Assembly (NCBI RefSeq): GCF_051020955.1
Contig: NW_027476096.1
Coordinates: 1,736,001-1,800,000, forward strand
Direction: 5' to 3'
Source: Megalopta genalis
Lineage: Eukaryota; Arthropoda; Insecta; Hymenoptera; Halictidae
DNA length: 64,000 nucleotides
A model generated the notes under the pieces. The model was not told the origin of the DNA. It made no database searches and saw only the letters and a program-made list of their open reading frames with translations. The translations under genes were made by a program, and so were the position numbers. Shown piece after piece: positions 10,404 to 22,293 of the stretch (the first letter of the stretch is position 1; the number at the start of each line of letters is the position of its first letter).

Positions 10404-11992
10404 TTACAATCAAAAAGAAAGGCAAAGACAGTAGCGACCCTAATAGCTACCGTCCAATCAGTCTCCTCCCTAATATCAGTAAAGTATTCGAAACAATTGT
10501 AAATGACGCGATCAATAACTTCTGCAACTCCAGAAACATCATCCCAGAATCCCAATTTGGCTTCCGTCACAAACACTCCACCATCCATGCAATTACCAAA
10601 TTCACCTCCGATATCTGCTGGGCCAGAAATGCAGGCGACTGCATAGGAGCCGTGCTCATAGATTTAGAGAAAGCCTTTGACACTGTCTGGCTGGACGGAC
10701 TTTTCTTTAAACTACTAAAGAAAGAATTTCCCATACATCTAATTAAAATCATCTGGAGCATGCTGCACGATAAAAAATTCTATGCAATAAACGGTCAATA
10801 CAAATCAAGCAAAAGCTTCAATATCGTTAACGGCCTGCAACAAGGCACAGTAAACTCTCCTGTCTTGTTTAATATATTCATTAGCGACCTATTACAAATG
10901 TATGGCCTAGATAGCGACAACTCTAAAGGGGCGATTGCCTTTGCGGACGATATCCTAGTCTACACACGCGACAACAAAGTATCCAAAATATAAACCGAAC
11001 TACAGGAAACGTTCAATAAAATTCAAGATTATTTCCACACATGGAAACTAAAACTAAACATTAATAAATGCGAAACAATTCTCTTCAGGCCGTATATCTC
11101 AAAAATCTCCGACGCCAATCATGATGTACGAAAACATCACAAAAACTTTCACATCCTTGACAAACACAATCTAAACGTCAAAATCCCCCACAAAGAGATT
11201 GTGCGCTATCTAGGCATACACCTAGATTTCAAACTAAACTTCAATCAACACATAGAAACACAAATTAACAAAGCACAAAAAGCATTTCTCTCCCTCAAAA
11301 GATTATTTTATTCGAAAGACCTCAATAAAACGGTAAAAACCCTCTGCTACAAATTATTCATACGACCGATCCTAACATACGGCTGCCCCATCTGGTTCAA
11401 CATCAGCGCTGGAACCATGGAAGAATTACGGATCTTCGAGCGGAGATGCCTGAGAGCCTGCCTCAATAAATACCGGACACCCGAATCCAACTTCACAAAG
11501 AAGATCAAAAACCACAAACTTTACGAGGACGCCAAACTCATCAGAATAGACCTGTTCATCCTCAAACTAATCAGGAACCATTGGGCCAACACTCGCAACA
11601 TAAACTTCAACAGCCTCATTTTCGCCTCCACATATCCAAACCCAATGTATTTCACCGAAACAATGAAAACTGGCTACATCCCCCCTGAATCCTTCATCTA
11701 TTTGGACAGTGAGGGCTACATACAAAATTCGAACAACGTACCAATAATTTACCACGCCTACAGAAGAACATTCGACAAACACATCAAGTACAACAAAAAC
11801 ATCAAGATGGACGACCCAAACATACGTTTCAATTATAAATTATCCACAATAGACCTAAGGGACGAACATCGTCAGAACACCAACACATATTGGTGGCTAT
11901 AACACCACCTAAACATAAATCAGGCGCATATACACCCGATTAAAATCCCCCGATACTAATATGCAACAAACAAAATTTTCCAAGTGTCTGCC
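10404..11992 (+). pseudogene. LINE-A ORF2 3' half and 3' UTR, fused after the captured ORF (copy A1)
   Basis: The RT frame begins in mid-domain (TIKKKGKDSSDPNSYRPISLL). It includes FGFRHKHST, the LIDLEKAFDTVW motif, GLQQGTVNSP and FADDILVY, then the C-terminal region to the stop at 11902. A TAA (10991-10993) replaces the CAA seen in the other two copies, so the frame is broken. The 3' UTR of about 90 bp ends in CAAGTGTCTGCC and is followed directly by tRNA-Asp nucleotide 1, with no poly(A). The endonuclease and N-terminal RT are absent; their place is taken by the captured ORF. Confidence 0.85.
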
Positions 11993-12021
11993 TCCTCGAT
12001 AGTATAGCGGTCAGTATCCCC
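11993..12021 (+). repeat. tRNA-Asp 5' fragment, nt 1-29, at LINE junction
   Basis: TCCTCGATAGTATAGCGGTC then AGTATCCCC matches nt 1-29 of the tRNA-Asp at 50309. It holds the acceptor 5' strand, D-arm and A-box, and stops in the anticodon stem where LINE-A 5' sequence begins. Confidence 0.9.
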
Positions 12022-12204
12022 ATTCGCTCGCCAACCCTCGAAGGAGTCGGACGTACCCTTACGACCGCTCCTCAGGTACTCCGAGGATACCTCCGCGCAA
12101 CATAGACAAAATTGCAGAGACGTACAGTTGCCTTCACGCGAAAAGTGCCTAGATTCAGTGCGTGCAAATTATTGTTATTATTAAAAATACAATACAATAC
12201 ATAA

Positions 12205-13865
12205 CATAAAATAGAAAGTGAAGAAGACGCACAAGGGGCCGCTAGCTCCAGCCACACTCAACCAAAATTGGAAAACAACAAAATAGATGAAATAATAAAA
12301 GCCATAAAAAAGAAGGCAGCGCCGCTCGACGAAAGTGAAATATTAGTGCAAGTAAACAGATTATCGAAATCGGGCGACAATGTGAAACGGCTTGATCACA
12401 AGCCGAACCTGATCGTCAGTAAAAGAAAGTGCAGCGACAGTGAAGTGACGCCCGCAACAATGGCAAAGACAAAAGCGAAACCAACTCCATCACCCGACAA
12501 ACCCTCCTATGAAGATCTAATCAAAATGATAAACAATCTAAACGACACGATCGAAAAATTATCTCAACAGTTGGAGGAGGAACGGAGAAAAAAAATCTTC
12601 AGGGAACCCACAACTGTCCCACGAAGCGAAACACCATCCAACATCGACCAGGCGACGAAAGTTTCCACGGTCAAGAGGAAAAACGTTCTGCCAACACCAT
12701 CTTTACCAACCCCCCAGCCAGCAGGTAAAGCCATAAAGACCGAAACAACGGCGTCGCAGTCAACCCAGGACCCACTCCCAACACCGAAAAAACCCAGGTT
12801 TGGAAATGAGGCAGCCGTATCTTGCCAAAAACAAAATGCTTCAAAATCTCCCCCAATAATTGTATACAATAACACGGTAAAAACAACATTAAATATAATG
12901 AAAAAGGTCGAACAAAACTTCAGCATAAAAAAAATTAACGACGCGAAACATATAATACACACCTCCAGCGAAGAAAATTACAAACTAGCTTGTAACACAC
13001 TAAAAACAAACAATATTGAATATTTTACATACACCCCCAAACATGAAAAACCAATTTCAATTCTTCTAAAAAATCTAGAAGGTGATTTTGACACAGATGT
13101 AGTCCTCGAAGACCTCAAAAATAAAAACATCGATAATATAGATTTCAAATCGGTCAAAAAATTCCACACGCAACGTTCATTAAAAGAAGGGAGAAGTCTT
13201 CCCATCTATATCGTGCAAATATCGCAAAACAGCGTAGTAAACAATTTAAAAAATATAAAAACAGTATTGCACTCCATAATATCTTGGGAGAAATTAATAA
13301 AAAAAGAACGCATCCAATGCAAAAGATGCCAACGCATCGGCTACGTTGCATCAAACTGCAACCTTAATTATAGATGCGTAAAATGCAACACGCCACACAA
13401 TCCAGGAGAATGCCCGCGATCGAACACCGATTTTAACGCACAGAACGAAGAGTCCAAACCCTATTGCATCAATTGCAAGCAATTCGGACACCCCGCCTCG
13501 TACAGAGGATGCCCTAAACTAAAAGAAATAAAACAAAAAATCGAAGAACGTAAACTACAATTAGAAGCAGGAAAATACAAACCCACAAGAAAATAAAATC
13601 TTATAATAATACGGTAAAAAGCCACATATCCTATAGTTCTGTAACCGCAAACCGACCCGAGATAACCTCACAACCAAGACAGTTTAATCAAACAGTAACG
13701 AAACAGCCACCTATAAACGAAACACACAAACCCTCGTTTCTAGAAGAAATCAAGGCAATAATCACTGCCACCATAAGCTCCCAACTCTCCTCCCTTAGAG
13801 AGAGTATCATGTCCAACGAGACCAAAATAAACATTATAGCTAACGCCTTAGAAATAGAACTTTAA
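12205..13865 (+). pseudogene. LINE-A ORF1 (Gag-like) with late frameshift
   Basis: The frame is open from 12205. No ATG occurs near its start; the first candidate initiation codon is TTG at 12268. The protein has a charged N-terminus, a predicted coiled coil (DLIKMINNLNDTIEKLSQQL), a central RRM-like region with LLKNLEGDF, then three zinc knuckles: CKRCQRIGYVASNC, CVKCNTPHNPGEC and CINCKQFGHPASYRGC. It stops at 13596, while the expected C-terminal tail continues in another frame to 13865 (NETKINIIANALEIEL), so there is a frameshift near 13590-13610. The role in related LINEs is RNA binding and RNP assembly. Confidence 0.8.
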
Positions 13866-13869
13866 TCCA

Positions 13870-14374
13870 ATGGCTTCCGACACCCGCATAAATATAGCCA
13901 ACAAATTAATCGTAAACGAACTACACATAATCCAAATAAATGTAAACTCCATCATAACCAATGAACGAAGAGTCACTCTCCTGGATTGCCTAAAAAAGCA
14001 CAAACCAGACATAGTCTTACTCTCAGAAACAAAATTAAATCAGATTCATAAAATCAACTTCAAGGACTACAACTTTGTCAGGCGCGGCAGAATAAATTCT
14101 AAACAAGCAGGAAGTACAGGAATATTAATCCGAAAAGATGTAAAATACAAAAATATCCAGCTAAACAGTGTCAAAAACAGTACTTGTCTAGAATCCACTG
14201 CAATAGAAATTAAATTTCAAAACATTTGCAAGCTATCAGGGCCCTTTTCGACTCATTAGAATTGTACAAAGCCAACACTTTCTACCTGCTAGCCGGCGAC
14301 CTTAACGCCAAACACCATTCATGGAGAAACCCCATTAACAACGCACGAGGAATTTCATTAAACAAATGGCTCCT
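13870..14374 (+). pseudogene. LINE-A ORF2 N-terminal endonuclease part
   Basis: ATG at 13870, five bases after the ORF1 stop. The APE-type endonuclease start is seen (IIQINVNSIITNERR, then LLSETKLNQ and KQAGSTGILIRKD). A short deletion near 14222 removes the usual AxYATSxCKKEF segment and shifts the frame. The endonuclease continues as FYLLAGDLNAKHHSW in the next frame, to NKWLL, where the Gypsy piece begins. The rest of the endonuclease (SDHRA segment) resumes after 20969. Confidence 0.8.
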
Positions 14375-14392
14375 CGTTGATTCAGCGCGAGG
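14375..14392. repeat. 18-bp inverted duplication at the Gypsy/LINE edge
   Basis: 14375-14392 (CGTTGATTCAGCGCGAGG) is the exact inverse complement of 14458-14475 inside the Gypsy gag. Gag homology itself starts at about 14393. A fold-back copy of nearby sequence exactly at the breakpoint suggests strand switching during synthesis of the junction. Confidence 0.8.
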
Positions 14393-15402
14393 ATGGTACC
14401 AATTTCCCGGTATGGAAATTTACGCGCGCTTGCCATCGTGCGCGCGACCTCGTTCACCCTCGCGCTGAATCAACGCTAGCTAAACTTATAATTAATAAAT
14501 TACAAGGCCGAGCGTACACGGCAATCGAGGACAAGAGAGTGGATACGATCGCGGATCTCTGCAACAGATTAAAGGACGTGTTCGGGCCATCTAATACAAT
14601 CGATCATTATCGCGGCGAGATGACAAATATCCGCATGAGGGAAAACGAACACATGCTTGATTTTATCGCACGTATCCGGGACCTCCGTGCCGCAATCTTA
14701 GATTGCGATAGAGTTAGGCCAAATGTCGCGGAAATCGACAAATTGACGAGAAACAGCTTTCTCAGAGGTGTTATACCGACGATTCGGTATAGCATACAGC
14801 ATGCCGATCATCATTCATTGGAAGGGCTTTTCGACATGGCAATAAATCGATTCAAGGAAGCGGAGGCCGATAGAGAATATTATTCAAGATCGGGTCCGCG
14901 CGAAGTGCGTTTTTCTGAAGATCGTCGATCCAGCGCAAATAGATATAGGTCACCCTCCCCGTACCGTCCGGAATTTCAGAGTAGATATCGTGATACAAAC
15001 AGATCGAGTCAGCCGCCGCGTCGCGAGTCATATAGCGACGTGATGCAGCGCCGACCAATGTCGAACGCTGTCTATGATCGCATACCGCCACCTGAATCTT
15101 CGCGCTACGCAGACGGCAAACAACCGCGTGACGCACCGGCGTACCGACCGCAACGCGAATACACACCACGCGATTCTAATAACAAACACTGCAATTATTG
15201 CAAAAATCCCGGCCATGATATTCACGAATGCCGGAAACGCGAATACAATAATCGTCTCCGCGAACAGACGGGAAACGGTCAAAACCTCCCGTCGGCCTCG
15301 GGTCCGCGACGGGAGGTAACAAACAACCCGCGAGCTCAACCAGTCATGAGTATCGCGAGCGAGCCAACACCACAGGAGCCCGAATTTCAAGAGTCACACT
15401 AA
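14393..15402 (+). pseudogene. Gypsy Gag, N-terminus missing
   Basis: Starts in the Gag core at DGTNFPVWKFTRACHRARD, which aligns with residues 113 onward of the Gag at 60469 (DGTNIPVIQFSRACKRARD). It continues through a helical capsid-like region, an Arg/Ser/Pro-rich linker, and one zinc knuckle CNYCKNPGHDIHEC (about 15189-15230). It ends at TAA 15400-15402. Protease follows in a different frame with no intervening start, consistent with a frameshift between gag and pro as is usual in such elements. Confidence 0.8.
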
Positions 15403-15750
15403 GTCCAGACACCAGAGTTCCACATGTAATAATTTCATCCCCGGAACTCTTGAACGCGACCAAATTTATGGTGGACACGGGCGCCGAACCCAATATAATT
15501 AAAACGACCTTTCTCACGCCGGATACCCTGGTCGATACTGAGCGTATAATTAATATAACCGGGATCACTGATGAAAGCGTTGCGACGCTCGGACTTGCAA
15601 CTATTACCATTGCAGGAAAGGGAATAGATTTCCATGTGGTGCCTGCCACGTTCCCAATACCCGCCGACGGTATTTTAGGCTCCGTATTTCTCTCCGAAGG
15701 AGCAGAGATTTCCTTTCGTCACAAGACTCTTACCTGGGGGGGGGGGGGAT
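15403..15750 (+). pseudogene. Gypsy aspartic protease
   Basis: The frame is open across the gag stop (SPDTRVPHVIISS) and carries the active-site segment FMVDTGAEPNIIK, then FPIPADGILGSVFL. It ends in a run of 13 G (15736-15748), after which the pol sequence lies in another frame (EFPFLSQGRFVIGPG from 15751). The G-run is either a true slippage mutation or a sequencing error. The enzyme would process the polyprotein. Confidence 0.75.
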
Positions 15751-18700
15751 GAGTTCCCTTTTCTGTCCCAGGGTCGATTCGTAATTGGGCCTGGCGTAAG
15801 CGCGTACGTAACGGTAAACGCCACCGGTACCGAGACCGGATACATCGAGAAATGCGAACTGGCACCCGGCGTATTAGTACCTCACTGCCTCGCGCGAATC
15901 TCCGACGGTAAAACTGTGATAAATTGCGTAAACGTCTCCGACAAAACTGTTAATATCTCTATGCCAACGGTAGAGGTAAGAGAAGTGGAAGGAGTATTCA
16001 ACGCTGTATCACCGTCGTCAAACGAAACAAATTCAATTCACTCATTCGCGAAATCTAATTCTCTTACCTCTCGCCGCGACGAGATAACCGGCATAATCAG
16101 TACGGAACACCTCAGCGAAGAGGAAAGATCGCACGTTCATAACCTAATCGACGAATATCAAGATATTTTTTATCTCCCGGGTGAGCCTTTGGGAAAAACT
16201 AACGCTGTAACTCACAAAATTCTTACCACCGACGACATACCAGTTCACGTAAAGCAATATCGGTACCCCCCCATACATAGGGAGGAGATAGACAAGCAGA
16301 TGAAGGAGCTGCTCGAGCAAAATATCGTAGCCCCTTCTAAATCACCTTACAATAGTCCTCTTTGGATAGTGCCAAAGAAAACCGGCGCCGACGGAAACAA
16401 AAAATGGCGTATGGTAATAGATTTTAGAAGTCTGAACGAAAAATCAATTCCGGATGCATATCCGTTACCAAGCATCTTAGAAATTCTCGATCAGCTTGGC
16501 AGTGCCAAGTATTTCAGCGTCTTTGATTTGGCTAGTGGTTTTCATCAAATCGGGATGGAACCTACCGACGCAGCGAAAACGGCCTTCTCGACCCCGTATG
16601 GTCATTACGAATTCAAGCGAATGCCATTTGGCCTGCGGAACGCTCCCGCAACCTTCCAGCGTCTAATGGATAATATTTTAACCGGTCTCCAGGGCACGGA
16701 ACTCTTCGTGTACTTGGACGACATTGTCATATATGCGCGAAGTTTATCAGAACATAAGTCAAAATTTAATCAGTTAGCTCGAAGGTTGCGAGAGGCAAAT
16801 TTAAAACTTCAACCGTCTAAATGCGGTTTCCTACACCGCGAGGTTGCGTACCTCGGCCATATAATAGGCGAAGAAGGGGTCAAACCCTGTCCGCAAAAGA
16901 TCGCGGCGGTGAAAGATTTTCCGCGTCCAACAAACGTAAAGAAGCTCCGAGAATTTCTGGGCCTCTCGGGCTACTACCGCCGATTCATTAGTAACTTCTC
17001 ACATATTTCTAAACCTCTGACCATGTTGTTAAAGAAGGATACTAAATTCAACTGGGGCCAACAACAAGAAAAAGCCTTCTGCACGCTGCGCGAAATTTTA
17101 ACAACGAAACCACTGTTGCAATATCCAGACTTTTCAAAAGAATTTAATATAACAACAGATGCCTCCGGCTACGCTATCGGCGGCGTCCTAAGCCAGGACG
17201 AACCCGGCAAGGACCGTCCTATCGCGTACGCATCACGACTTCTCCACGGCGCCGAAATCAATTATTCAACGATCGAAAAAGAATGTCTAGCCATAATATA
17301 CTGCACGCAATACTTCCGCCCTTACATATACGGACACAAATTCAATCTTATAACAGACCATCAGCCACTCGTGTGGATGAATTCCGTTAAGGACCCTACA
17401 TCCAGACTACTTCGTTGGCGCTTGAAACTCGCCGAATTCGACTACCGAATTACGTATAAAACCGGCAAAACAAATTTGAATGCAGACGCCTTGTCGAGAA
17501 ACCCCGTGAGCGCTCTTCCGCTTTCCTCAGATTCCTCCGGCATATTCGACGCACACCGTGACAAGCAACCCCAACCTCCGTCACCAATTCCCGACCGTCA
17601 GCCACCCTTACAGCATTCTCCTACTAACCCCTATTCCAGGCAACCTGGCTCACCGCCAGACTCACTCCCGGGCCCCTCCCCGCGGCGAACCGCCATACAG
17701 CCGCAACCGACGCGTCCACCATTCTCGCCGATTCCGTCTCCATCTTCCAGTTCATCTCTGCCAACCTCTCCCAGTTCATTGGACATTCGACGTCCCTTCC
17801 CTCCCGACAATGCGCCATTGCCCAACAACAATTCCCCAATCACGACGCTTGACGCGCCCACAGACATAGCCATAACTTCGGGCCCAGACTCTTACACAGA
17901 CTCTGACGACGACGAGAATCTCTTCTCCGATCACGACGCGCCTTCAGCGCCGACGAGACGAACATTCATCCATACACGCGACCGCTTAATTATGCGCAAT
18001 GATAACCTAGTCGCGTTCGTAACGACCGACGGACGACCAATAGACACCGGTGCGAAAGACCTTTATTCAGCAGGACGAATCCCTTCACTCAAGAATCTTA
18101 CACTATCTAGAGCAAAAGTATTGAACTCCGGAAACAAGAAACTTATTTTACTACCCGTAAAAACCTCAGAACATTACGCGGTTTCTTATGACGATATACT
18201 AGAGGCATTAAGATCAGTATACGATGTCACGACGGAATTACAATTAGAATCCGTCAGCATTTCAAAAACCACTATAGACGGCGTAACTTGGGCCGACATC
18301 TATAAAACATTATTAGAAATATTTTCAGTGACAAATACACAGATTTTCGCCTGTAGCAATGAAGTTATTATACCCCCTACGGACGAACGTCCAGCCATCA
18401 TAGCGGAAAACCACACGTCGACTTTCGCGGGACACAAGGGAATTACGAAAACCTATAAACGAATTAGGGAAAAATATTTCTGGGCCTCCCTAAAAAGAGA
18501 GGTACAAGAGTACGTGAATTCGTGCCAGTCCTGCCAGCAAAAGAAGCTGACGCGCGTGAAAACCCGACTTCCAATGACGATAACCGACACACCCGGCACC
18601 GCTTTTGACAAAATATCAATGGACATTGTAGGTCCCCTCCCTACCTCCCCGAACGGCTTCTCCTACATTTTGACTATACAGGATCTCCTCACAAAGTATT

Positions 18701-19548
18701 CCCTAGCACTTCCTCTCCGTAACGCCAACGCTCTCGAGACCGCGGACGCATTCGTACATCATTTCATTTGCCGTTTCGGCGCCCCGAAAGGAATCTTAAC
18801 GGATCAAGGAACTAACTTTCTCAGCTCTCTCATGCGTAACGCTAAGAAATTCAAAATCTCCCAATTCAAAACCACCGCTTTTAGACCACAAAGCAATGGC
18901 TCCGTGGAAAGGTCGCATCAAGTGTTGACGGAATATCTCAAACAATATATTAGAAAGAATGACTGGGACGAATGGTTACCCCTTGCGACATTTTCCTACA
19001 ACACCAGCGTGCACGAGGGAACATTGTTTTCACCCCATGAATTGGTATTCGGCACCCTGGCCAGAACCCCGTCAGCGAACAGCGTCACGCATGACGCATC
19101 CGACGAGTCATACAAACATTATTTGGAAAAATTACAAAATAAGATCACCGAAACGATAGGTAAGTCACGAAAGAACCTAGACTCGGCAAAACATCGTTCA
19201 AAAAAATATTACGATCGTAAAGTAAACGTTAAAAGCTTCGCCGCCGGAGATCAAGTTTATTTACTAAAAGAACCACGTAAAGGAAAATTCGATGACGAAT
19301 ACTTAGGTCCGTTTAAAATCATAGAATGCTTTGGTAACAAAAACGCGCGAATAGAATTTAAGACCGGCACAAGAATTGTACACGTCGATAAGTTAAAACA
19401 TGCTGTAAAACCACACAAAATCCAAAACGTGAAAGTGACGCATCCCCACCCTCACATTGTAACCCCCACCACCGAACAAGCAGTTTCAAACAGATACAAA
19501 ACAGTGCGTGAGCTCCGAACCTACCAGTCTGCAACCAACCCTGACAAC
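15751..19548 (+). CDS. Gypsy pol: reverse transcriptase, RNase H, integrase
   Basis: Open frame; the first visible Met is at 15916. Counting from there: RT with LPFG-type MPFGLRNAPATFQR and YLDDIVIYA (about residue 265); RNase H with TTDASGYAIGGVL (about 414); a long Pro/Ser-rich linker (about 535-640); the integrase zinc region HTSTFAGHKG..CQSCQQKK (about 833-880); and the DDE core with SMDIVGPLP, LTDQGTNF and the Glu of NGSVERSHQ (about 901, 961, 996). No stop interrupts it. It runs on in frame into Env, an arrangement that would normally be separated by splicing or a stop. Confidence 0.85.
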
Positions 19549-20968
19549 ATGAAGACCTCGATGAATCTCCTCGTCTTCGTTGTATTTCAGTCCACCTCAG
19601 CCCTAATAGGTTACGACTGCGGTGGTTCGACATTAAATACCACCACATTTTCCGCAATCGATAAACCAAGATGCGAATTCAATGACGCCAAGCCAACAAC
19701 CGAGGACACCGCTATCCAACTTCTTCAACTGGTCGATTTCCAGGACACTAAGGTCCTCCAGTGTAAGGTTGAAATCGACCGCACCATCTACCACTGTGGT
19801 ATGCACTCGCATGCTTCGGTGGTGGACAACGGCCGACAACAATACATCGTGCATACGCCCAAGGATGTCTGTACAACAATGCACGAGTCCGGCTCCTTGT
19901 TCCTGCCACCGTCTGGGCACCTGGTTGGACTTGAGGAGAACAGCACTTCAACCCGAAGCTTGACTCTAGCTGGCTCCATACTTCAGGACGGCACGTGCAG
20001 TGGGACAACCTACAGTGACCCCTTCGGCACCTGGAATGGTGTAATAGTCCAAGCAATCGTTAGAATCACACTGAAGTCCTTCAAGGCAGCAGTCAAACTC
20101 TCAAGCAATGAAATACTCTTACCGTCAGGACAGCATTGCCCTTTAAACCGCGAAAATTGTATGGACTCAGAGGACGGACTATCCTATTGGGCTAGTCTAC
20201 CAGAAGAACAGTGCCATTTTAACCGTTACAACGTTCTCTTCGACGGAAAAGCAACCAAGGTCTCCGAAAGAAATGGCAGCAGCACGGCCATCTATACCGT
20301 CGCGTCCGGCGATACCGCTTTCGCGCTATCTAGCACTGGACACTCACAAATTTGCGGATACAATCTGATTAGAACAGAACATCCCAAACTACTAATAATT
20401 GAAGTAGATAAGGAGGGTAAATTCAAAACAGCTCAGAAAACGGAAATCAACAACTTGGACATCTTCTCTTACGTTAATGCCAAATTCATTTACGTCGAGA
20501 AACACATAAAGAAACAAATAATAAATCTGTACCAAGACCTAATGAAGCAAAAGTGCAAATTGGAACAACAGGTACTAAGAAATGCAATAGCCCTCATACA
20601 TACATCTCCGGCAGAAGTAGCCACCACCCTCACCGAAGAACCGGGGTTCATGGCAATTCCATCCGGTGAAGCAATCCACGTTGTAAAGTGTATTCCAGTG
20701 CAGTGCTCGTTACGTAAAACCAATGAATGCTACGACGAGCTCCCTGTAACCTACCGCAACACCTCATTCTTCCTCACTCCACGGACCAGAATCCTGACAA
20801 AGATTGGCACAAGGAAAGAATGTAACGAATTAATACCGACCATGCATAGGATCCACGGGACCTGGTACCGTATGATTCCAAAACCAATAGAGACGATTCC
20901 ACCATCTCCACTTCAACCAATTACCGAGTCATCATGGAAATATACAAACCCATCGAACTTGGCCAACG
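19549..20968 (+). pseudogene. Gypsy-borne envelope glycoprotein, C-terminus missing
   Basis: An ATG at 19549 lies in the pol frame and begins a likely signal peptide (hydrophobic LLVFVVF then STSA), followed by GYDCGG and many Cys residues expected for an ectodomain. GYDCGG and the following N-T-T pattern recall the glycoprotein family shared by chuvirus-like RNA viruses and several arthropod LTR elements. That assignment is from memory and moderate. No transmembrane segment remains because the sequence switches to LINE at about 20969. A second broken copy is at 59614-60300. Confidence 0.6.
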
Positions 20969-22293
20969 GGGCCAAAATTACATACAAAACGACCCTACAC
21001 AGTACTGCAGTACCTTCTTTTCCGAAAAGCGGTGCGTTTATAGACCTTTGTCTAGCGGATAATAGAATTAAATTCCATAAAACACCCGGTCCCAACCTCT
21101 TACACTCATTTAAGTACGATAGCGACCATAGAGCCTCTAAAATGATTATATCCATCCCTTCAACTAGTCATTTCATATTCGACGAAATAACCCCAATCAT
21201 AAAATACAACTACAACAAAGCTGACTGGCCAAAATACAAGACGTTTCTAATCGAGAACGACGACACAGACATCCCCGATAATAAAAACCTTTCCATGAAA
21301 GAAATAGAAGACTATATTGACAAACTCAACACCAACATCCTAAAAGCAATAGACGTAGCTGTACCACAAACTGACAATAATTTCAATTCAACAGACAAAT
21401 ACATCACACCAGAGATCAAACGACTCAGAACACAAAAAAGCAAACTCATCACACAAATTAATAGATTAAAAAACCTCCGTAATTATACCCCAACAAACGA
21501 CCCAATAATAGAAGCCCTGCAGAGAAAATTAAAAACGATTAGATATGAGATCAAGAAAGCTTTTCAAGAGGCAGTAAGCAATCACTGGGAAAATAAAATT
21601 AGAAAAATCTCTCTCCGTCATCAAGAAGAACTTTTCCCTTCAATCAATAGTATATTCCGCCACAAAGATAGCAATTACATCGACACACTCCGAATCCCTT
21701 CGTCAAAGACTGCCATTCTTGAAAAATCAAATCTTGATATCAATCTCCTCGTAAAAGACACAAACACAAACACCATCTTAATAACAGACATCCAAAACAA
21801 ACTAGATGTTATAGGAGCACATTTTGAGTCAGTCCACTCCCAAAATAGCCACATGGGCAAAACAGAATTATCCAATATTATACACAACAAAATAGACGCA
21901 CTACGATCAGACATTCAACAGGACAGAGAAAATGATAAAACCATATGCACATTCACGGACGACAACAAAGCCAGCAACCCGAAAGCCACACACATCCCTC
22001 CCAACTACTTCACTTCCCACATCCAACTAGAGAAAACATTCCGCAATCTGAACAACAAAAAATCCTCGAGCTTTGATGGTATACCAAACATAGCTCTAAA
22101 ACACCTGCCTAGACCATACATATATCACTATAGCATAATCTTCAACAATTGCCTGAATTCTCACCACTTCCCCGCAACCTGGAAAACAGCCAAATTAATT
22201 ACAATTAAAAAGAAAGGCAAAGACAGTAGCGACCCTAATAGCTACCGTCCAATCAGTCTCCTCCCTAATATCAGTAAAGTATTCGAAACAATT
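20969..22293 (+). pseudogene. LINE-A ORF2 middle part (endonuclease end, linker, start of RT)
   Basis: Open and in frame with the Env before it, so one artificial 2,145-codon frame spans Gypsy and LINE. It holds the endonuclease end (FIDLCLADNRIKF, KYDSDHRASKMI) and a Lys-rich linker. The start of RT follows (KKSSSFDGIPN and YRPISLLPNISKVFETI), at which point the captured ORF begins. Confidence 0.85.

Larger units (their letters stand above)
14393..20968 (+). mobile_element. LTR-less Gypsy element piece (gag-pro-pol-env) inside LINE ORF2
   Basis: Contains Gag from its middle onward, protease, RT, RNase H, integrase and an Env truncated at its C-terminal side, and no LTR at either end. By comparison with the Gag at 60469, about 110 N-terminal residues are missing. 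By comparison with the Env at 59614-60300, the end is cut at LANG. It lies in the same orientation as the LINE. A normal Gypsy insertion would bring LTRs and a short target duplication, and neither is present. Confidence 0.85.

Noticed and set aside
11993..12021. tRNA-Asp fragments as independent tRNA genes
   Set aside because: Only nt 1-28/29 or 15-28 are present; they lack the anticodon and T-arm and mark LINE junctions.
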